From: Cafeteria roenbergensis
Taxonomy: Eukaryota > Sar > Bigyra > Bicosoecida > Cafeteriaceae
Direction: 5' to 3'
Assembly: GCA_008330645.1 (NCBI GenBank)
Contig: VLTN01000021.1
Location: 475,583 to 539,582 of the forward strand
DNA: 64,000 nt
The notes below the pieces were generated by a model. It did no database searches. It was not told the DNA's origin and saw only the letters and a program-made list of their open reading frames with translations. This document shows positions 60,001-64,000 of the stretch, piece after piece. The number at the start of each line of letters is the position of its first letter. The stretch's first letter is position 1. Both the position numbers and the translations under genes were made by a program.

Positions 60001-63000
60001 GTACGTCCGCTTCCCCCAGCTTGACAGCCAGCCGACTACTGCCGCCACGCCCAACTGGAACACCGAGATTACGAACTTCCCCACGGAACAGTACAGCATC
60101 TCGTTCTGGGCCAAGGGCAAGGGATACTACCATTCCGATAGCAGCGGCATGACAAACATTGCCCTGTTCCACATCAAGTCTACCTCCAACATGTACCAAA
60201 TGATGCTCTACACGAGCTACGAAACGATGTATGTGTATGTGCATGGAAACAGCTATGGGTATTCGAGCACCTGGCAGCCGTCGTCCACGACGTCCAAGCC
60301 GACTTGGACTCACTTCACCGTCACGTACAATTCCCGTGCAAGCGGCTGCTCTGGGCGCTTCGTGTTCTATGTCAACGGGATCGAAAAGGGTCGCTCATGC
60401 ACCAGCCGCGGGGATGCAAGCCCAGCAGGTCGGCTTCTCGTCGGTGGAATGTGGTACTCTTCGAGCTACACAGACACGCAGGCGTACTACTACTACCACG
60501 ACCGCAACGGCCTTAGCTTTGCCGATGTTGCCGTGTACAACAAGGAGCTCACGTCTGCCGATGTGACGGATGTGTTCAGCGCGCCTGTCAGCAGATCGAG
60601 GACCGATCTCGTCACCCTCTTTGCTCGCGACAGCGCCGTGACCTCAGACGGGCGTCGCGTGACCTACTGGAACGACACTGTGGCCGGGCGAAAGCTGGAG
60701 GACACCCGCTCGTCGGGCATCGGCCCGGCGGAGCAGATCAACCTGTTCCACCCCAAGGAGGGCACGACCTCCGAGCCCCCTCCGCTGTCAAATGACGTTG
60801 CCATTGACAAGGACGACCGCTTCACCAAGTACATCGCGTTCCAGCGGACGACAGTGGATGGCTATGCGTACTCCTTCTGCTACAACTACTACGCTGGCTA
60901 CTCGTGGCCGCCGTCGAGCTACGGGATCCACATTGCGGCATGGACACGATTTGGGTCAGCGAGCGAAACCGGACGCACGAACACGTACCAGACGCTGTTC
61001 CACATGTACTACTCGTCTTCGTCGGAGTTCTACGTGTACAAGACCTCCGGGATGTCTCCGACCACGTATTACAAGATGGGCAACCGGGCCATGTCAATCA
61101 GCAACTTTTGGCAGTACGACTACGACTGGCATCTGTTCACGTTCGAGTACGCCCTGTCGACGGCTTGCAGCAACACCATTGCTCTGCGCGCAACGCTCGA
61201 CAAGGGGACGGTCCTCTCCCCGACGGAGTCCTGCTCGTACAGCACTGGGTACTACATGTACACCACGTCGTCCTCGAACCTTTTGATGGGGCGCTACCTC
61301 ACGTCGTCATACTACTACAACTATGACAGCTACAGGTCGGGCCTTTTCATGGACGTGGCCCACTTTGTCATTTACCGGGGAGCATCATCCAGCTCCGGAA
61401 ACTACATGCTGACGTCGACCAACATAGCCAGCTTGTACGACGCAGAAAACCTTCCGACAACGGTTGGCGACAAGACGCGCACCGGCCAGTGGGGCTACCT
61501 CACCACAGACACCAGTGCCATCGCCAAGAACCCTTCCGTGCGCTCCTCGCTCTCGGGCAGCCAGATTTCGTACCTTACGAGCCACCTGACGACGTCTTCG
61601 TCCTACTGGATGTACTGCTCCTCTGACAGCACCAGCTACAGCCCCGTTGCCAAGTTCGGTGACGACGCTCCCGGCGGGTCGGCACAAGATCCGTCGAAGC
61701 TTCCCTCTGGCGGCGTCTTCCCCCACTGGAGCATTCGCAACAACGAAGGCCTTTCCTACCTCGCTTCTGAGTCGGCAGACGCGGTCAAGACTTGGCCAAC
61801 CGGTGACATGAGCGTCAGCGTGTGGCTGCGCGCCACCAGAGGCATGGACCAGGGAAGCTCCACTCACGCGACCATCCTCTCCTTCGCGAACGAGGCATCC
61901 ACTCAGGCGTTCGAGCTGCGAGTGGGACAGGCCAAGGACGGTCCGCTGTCAGTGGTGGTGGGAGGCGACGTGCTGTCTGTGCCCCGAATTTCGACCAGCT
62001 CGATTGCGACGGGGACTTGGGTCCACTTGGTTGTGACGCGAGTCGCCGCGTCGGGCTCTGTGGGTGTGTTCTTTGAGCGGAACCTGACCGACACCGGCGT
62101 GCTGTCCGCGGGATCTGGCACCCCGGCTGGCGATGGCTGCCTTGTGGTTGGGGCTGCACAGTCCGGCGCCCCCTGCTCCGGCATGGCGGCGAGCACTGGC
62201 TTCCGAGGCGACATCGCCCAGCTCAGCGTGTGGTCTCGAGTGCTCTCGGCACAGGAGGTTTCCGACCTGTGGTATGCTGCGCCGTCCACGTACCAGGCCG
62301 GGCTGGAAATCTCGCTCAACGCTGGCATTAAGGCCGCGCCGGGAAAGGTTGGCAGGTGGCTCGACGCCCGCACTGCCACAGAGGGCGCCCCCGTGCTTGT
62401 TACCGGTGGACCTTCTGCCCCAATTTGGCGCGAAGGCAGCACCACTGCGTACGTTGCAGCTTGCGACTACTCCACGTATTCACTGTACAGCAGCTATGGC
62501 TACATTGAGACGACCACTGGACGCAAGATCTTGCAGCAGTCGAGCTACTACATGACCATGATCATCTGGGCATCGGGCACAATGGACGACTCGTACACCA
62601 TGACAACCCACTCCAGCCCAGGCTACACGAGCATCACTGCAGCAGAGCAATCCATCACGAGCGCTAGCAACGACGCGCTCATCCTGGTGATGTGCTCCTA
62701 CAACGGCTGCCAGCTTGGAGGAACGGCCAGCTCCAACTCGCTGTTCCAAAAGATGAAGCTCTTTGGAGCGACTGACGCCAACTTTCCATCAACCACTGGG
62801 CCGTACCTTCTGGTTGGCCGGAAGGGTGATTCGAAGGCCGTGATCGAGCAGCTTCAGGCCCAGGGGACGTGCGCGACGGGCTGGCTTTCCGACTCGGACG
62901 ACCTGTTCTCGTCCATCACCATCGACAACAACGGCAACGCCACTGAAGCATCGGCCAAGCAGCCGGGCCTGAACCTTGCCTTCCTCGACGAGACCAAGAA

Positions 63001-64000
63001 AACCGTCCTCGCGCAAGGCTCCTTCTCGCTTGATCTGGAAGGCCTGCAGGGCAAGGAGGGCATCCGAAAGTTCATCGCCGAAGCGCCCTCGGGCGGAATC
63101 CTGGTCGGCGCCACCCAGGCGCCCATCGGGGGCAAGTTCGATACTCCCACAACTGCGGCGCTGGAGTCCAACTTTGGCGTGGCGGTGCCGACCACACTTA
63201 CGTCGGGCACGTCCTGGGCATTCTTCGGGCTCGGCAACGCGTCGGTGGGCACTGTTCCCGCGGCGCTGGCGAGCAGCGGCAAGGCGTCGGTCGGGACGCG
63301 GCTCGCGTGCCTGATCCAGTCCGACAACATGGGTGGCGCCCGAGAACCTCGGCCAGGTCGGGTCCGCGGTTGGCTACCCCCTGGCGATGCAGCCGCAAGT
63401 CCGGGCGTACGGCTTCCTGATGGCCCGCGAAAGCAGGTGCGGCAGCGACAACAAGGCCGCCTTTGACATCGAGACGGCCACAGGCTCCATCGTTGTGTCC
63501 AACCCGGCCAACCTGGACGCTGCCACCTGCGACAAGCACCGCCTGTTCGTGGGCTCTTTCGCCGAGCGCTTCAAGACGCCGTGGCGCGCCATGAAGTCCA
63601 ACGCCAACTCGGACGAGGCCCTGTGGGAGCTCGCTCACGGCAGAACATGGACCCAGCGGAGATGGAGGTGTTCCCCGAGCTGCGCTGCAAGTCCTCCAAC
63701 AACTCTGGCTTCGTGTTCAAGCCGTACTCGTCCGCGCCCTTGACTGACTACGCCCAGGCTGTCTACCCGACGACGTACACACTGCCTCACTCGGGCTTCT
63801 TCGCGCTCTGGAGCAACTCGATCGTGCGGACGTTCCTGCCTTCAAGGTGGCAGCAGTCGTCCTCCACAAGCTACGACTTCAACCGCCCTGCAGCGTGCTA
63901 CCTGCCGCCCCACTACGGCGGAGGCAGGAACGTGATGCCCCGCGACGACAACGCCGACGTGCGTATCCGCATCGACAAGATGAGCGCGGCGCCAGGCTTT
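51086..64000 (+). CDS. Giant secreted modular protein with LamG-like array (3' end beyond window)
   Basis: Exons: 51086-51476, 51961-52086, and 52299 to past the right edge; introns of 484 and 212 nt have GTGAG donors and CAG acceptors, with matching phase 1. At least 4070 residues. A signal peptide (MRAISCAVFAALAVSTALA) precedes a Big_5/Ig-like domain (SFAPSNGATNVHPLSSVAVT). Then follow a PAN/apple-like Cys-rich domain (about 52550-52840), two LamG-like domains (53210-54640), a fibrinogen-C-like domain (CDMDAMGGGWTRFWW, 54650-55210), a Calx-beta domain (55330-55650), a discoidin-like domain (55740-56220), four LamG-like domains (56230-58930), a DUF4215 Cys-rich repeat (GEECDDGNTVSGDGCSSTC), a MAM-like segment (59340-59930) and three Tyr/Ser-rich LamG-like domains (59990-62280). 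No membrane segment within the window. Probably an extracellular adhesin, matrix or flagellar-surface protein. Two frame breaks lie at about 63330 and 63640. Confidence 0.82.
53210..62280 (+). repeat. Array of about nine divergent LamG-like modules
   Basis: Each module of about 230 residues shows the concanavalin-like pattern: W-A/W-x-F opening strand, a W-x-H-V/I strand (for example TWHHVCASR, GDWHHIVLTYG, RGRWLHVAYTQ, GTWVHLVVTRV), a V-x-V/I-D-G turn (RVWVDGAMV, TSLWIDGEEL, TIFLDGKPV) and a closing V-R-L/I-Y/W-S/N-R/K motif (RDVRLYSRSLS, HDVRIYNKSFT, DEVRIWSVART, AQLSVWSRVLS). They are protein-level repeats; the DNA has diverged and is not tandemly identical. Confidence 0.85.
63325..63645 (+). 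other. Out-of-frame segment between two compensating frame breaks in the giant gene
   Basis: Up to about 63330 the giant gene reads in one frame (ending near LIQSDNM). From there to about 63640 the sensible sequence is one base out (APENLGQVGSAVGYPLAMQ to NSDEALWELAHG). After that it returns to the original frame (QNMDPAEMEVFPELRCK) to the window end. The first break needs one extra base in GGG at 63329-63332; the second needs one missing base near GGCAG at 63639-63643. No splice signals fit such small steps. This most likely reflects assembly indels, or else a pair of real compensating indels. Confidence 0.75.

Noticed and set aside
63300-63650. Small introns as the cause of the frame changes near the right end
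   Set aside because: Only single-base steps are needed and no GT-AG pair of workable size lies at either break.
1-64000. Integrated virophage, giant-virus or retrotransposon sequence
   Set aside because: No integrase, capsid, polymerase, reverse transcriptase or terminal repeats were recognised; the only low-GC stretch is inside the giant host-like gene.
1-64000. tRNA, rRNA or CRISPR elements
   Set aside because: No B-box-like GGTTCRANYCC with a matching A box, no rRNA motifs and no spaced direct repeats were seen by eye; a tRNAscan run would be decisive.

Overview
The window is nuclear DNA of a flagellated eukaryote, most likely a heterokont (stramenopile). Base composition is very GC-rich in most lines. 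Genes are dense, and short spliceosomal introns (about 130 to 485 nt, with GTGAG-, GTGCG- or GTACC-type boundaries and CAG acceptors) interrupt several of them. Three genes point to the lineage and lifestyle. A SIG1/Ocm-type tubular mastigoneme protein (36406-38079) belongs to a family I know from stramenopile flagellar hairs. A tectonic homologue (24024-26432) is a ciliary transition-zone protein. The long runs of secreted or surface proteins suit a phagotroph. A bicosoecid such as Cafeteria would fit the GC content and these genes, but that genus is an inference. No viral, virophage, transposon, tRNA, rRNA or CRISPR sequence was recognised.

Layout. 1-2644 (minus): the 5' part of a large unrecognised protein that runs off the left edge. 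2954-3954 (minus) SF3A2 and 4116-6425 (plus) a CDIN1-like TPD nuclease share a 161-bp head-to-head promoter. 6921-9021 (minus) is a secreted FAD-dependent oxidoreductase, head to head with a small secreted protein ending HADEL (9325-9960). 10569-15020 is a large multi-pass membrane protein. 15330-16795 (minus) adenosine kinase is head to head with importin-4 (16984-20912). 21156-23873 (minus) a RumA/TrmA-type RNA m5U methyltransferase is head to head with tectonic (24024-26432). 26764-27984 is a hypothetical protein. 28402-29940 (minus) V-ATPase subunit C is head to head with a multi-pass protein (30260-32485). 32734-35871 is a bromodomain plus Tudor-like protein. Then follow the mastigoneme protein, a MATE transporter (38566-40752), a third multi-pass protein (41498-45503), an acid ceramidase/NAAA-like hydrolase (45695-46978) and a GH3 glycosidase (47300-49810). 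From 51086 to beyond the right edge runs one giant secreted adhesin-like protein built from LamG-like, PAN-like, fibrinogen-like, Calx-beta, discoidin-like and Cys-rich modules.

How the genes relate. There is no operon logic. The main organising feature is a set of five closely spaced divergent gene pairs. Functions split into nuclear and RNA housekeeping (SF3A2, CDIN1-like, importin-4, bromodomain protein, m5U methyltransferase), flagellum (tectonic, mastigoneme protein), membrane transport (V-ATPase C, MATE) and a secreted or vacuolar digestive and surface set (FAD oxidoreductase, ceramidase-like, GH3, giant LamG protein). The most unusual items are the giant modular protein with its internal GC drop and two compensating frame breaks, the CDIN1-like protein with a large insert and a repetitive lysine-rich tail, and three long membrane proteins that I cannot assign to any family.
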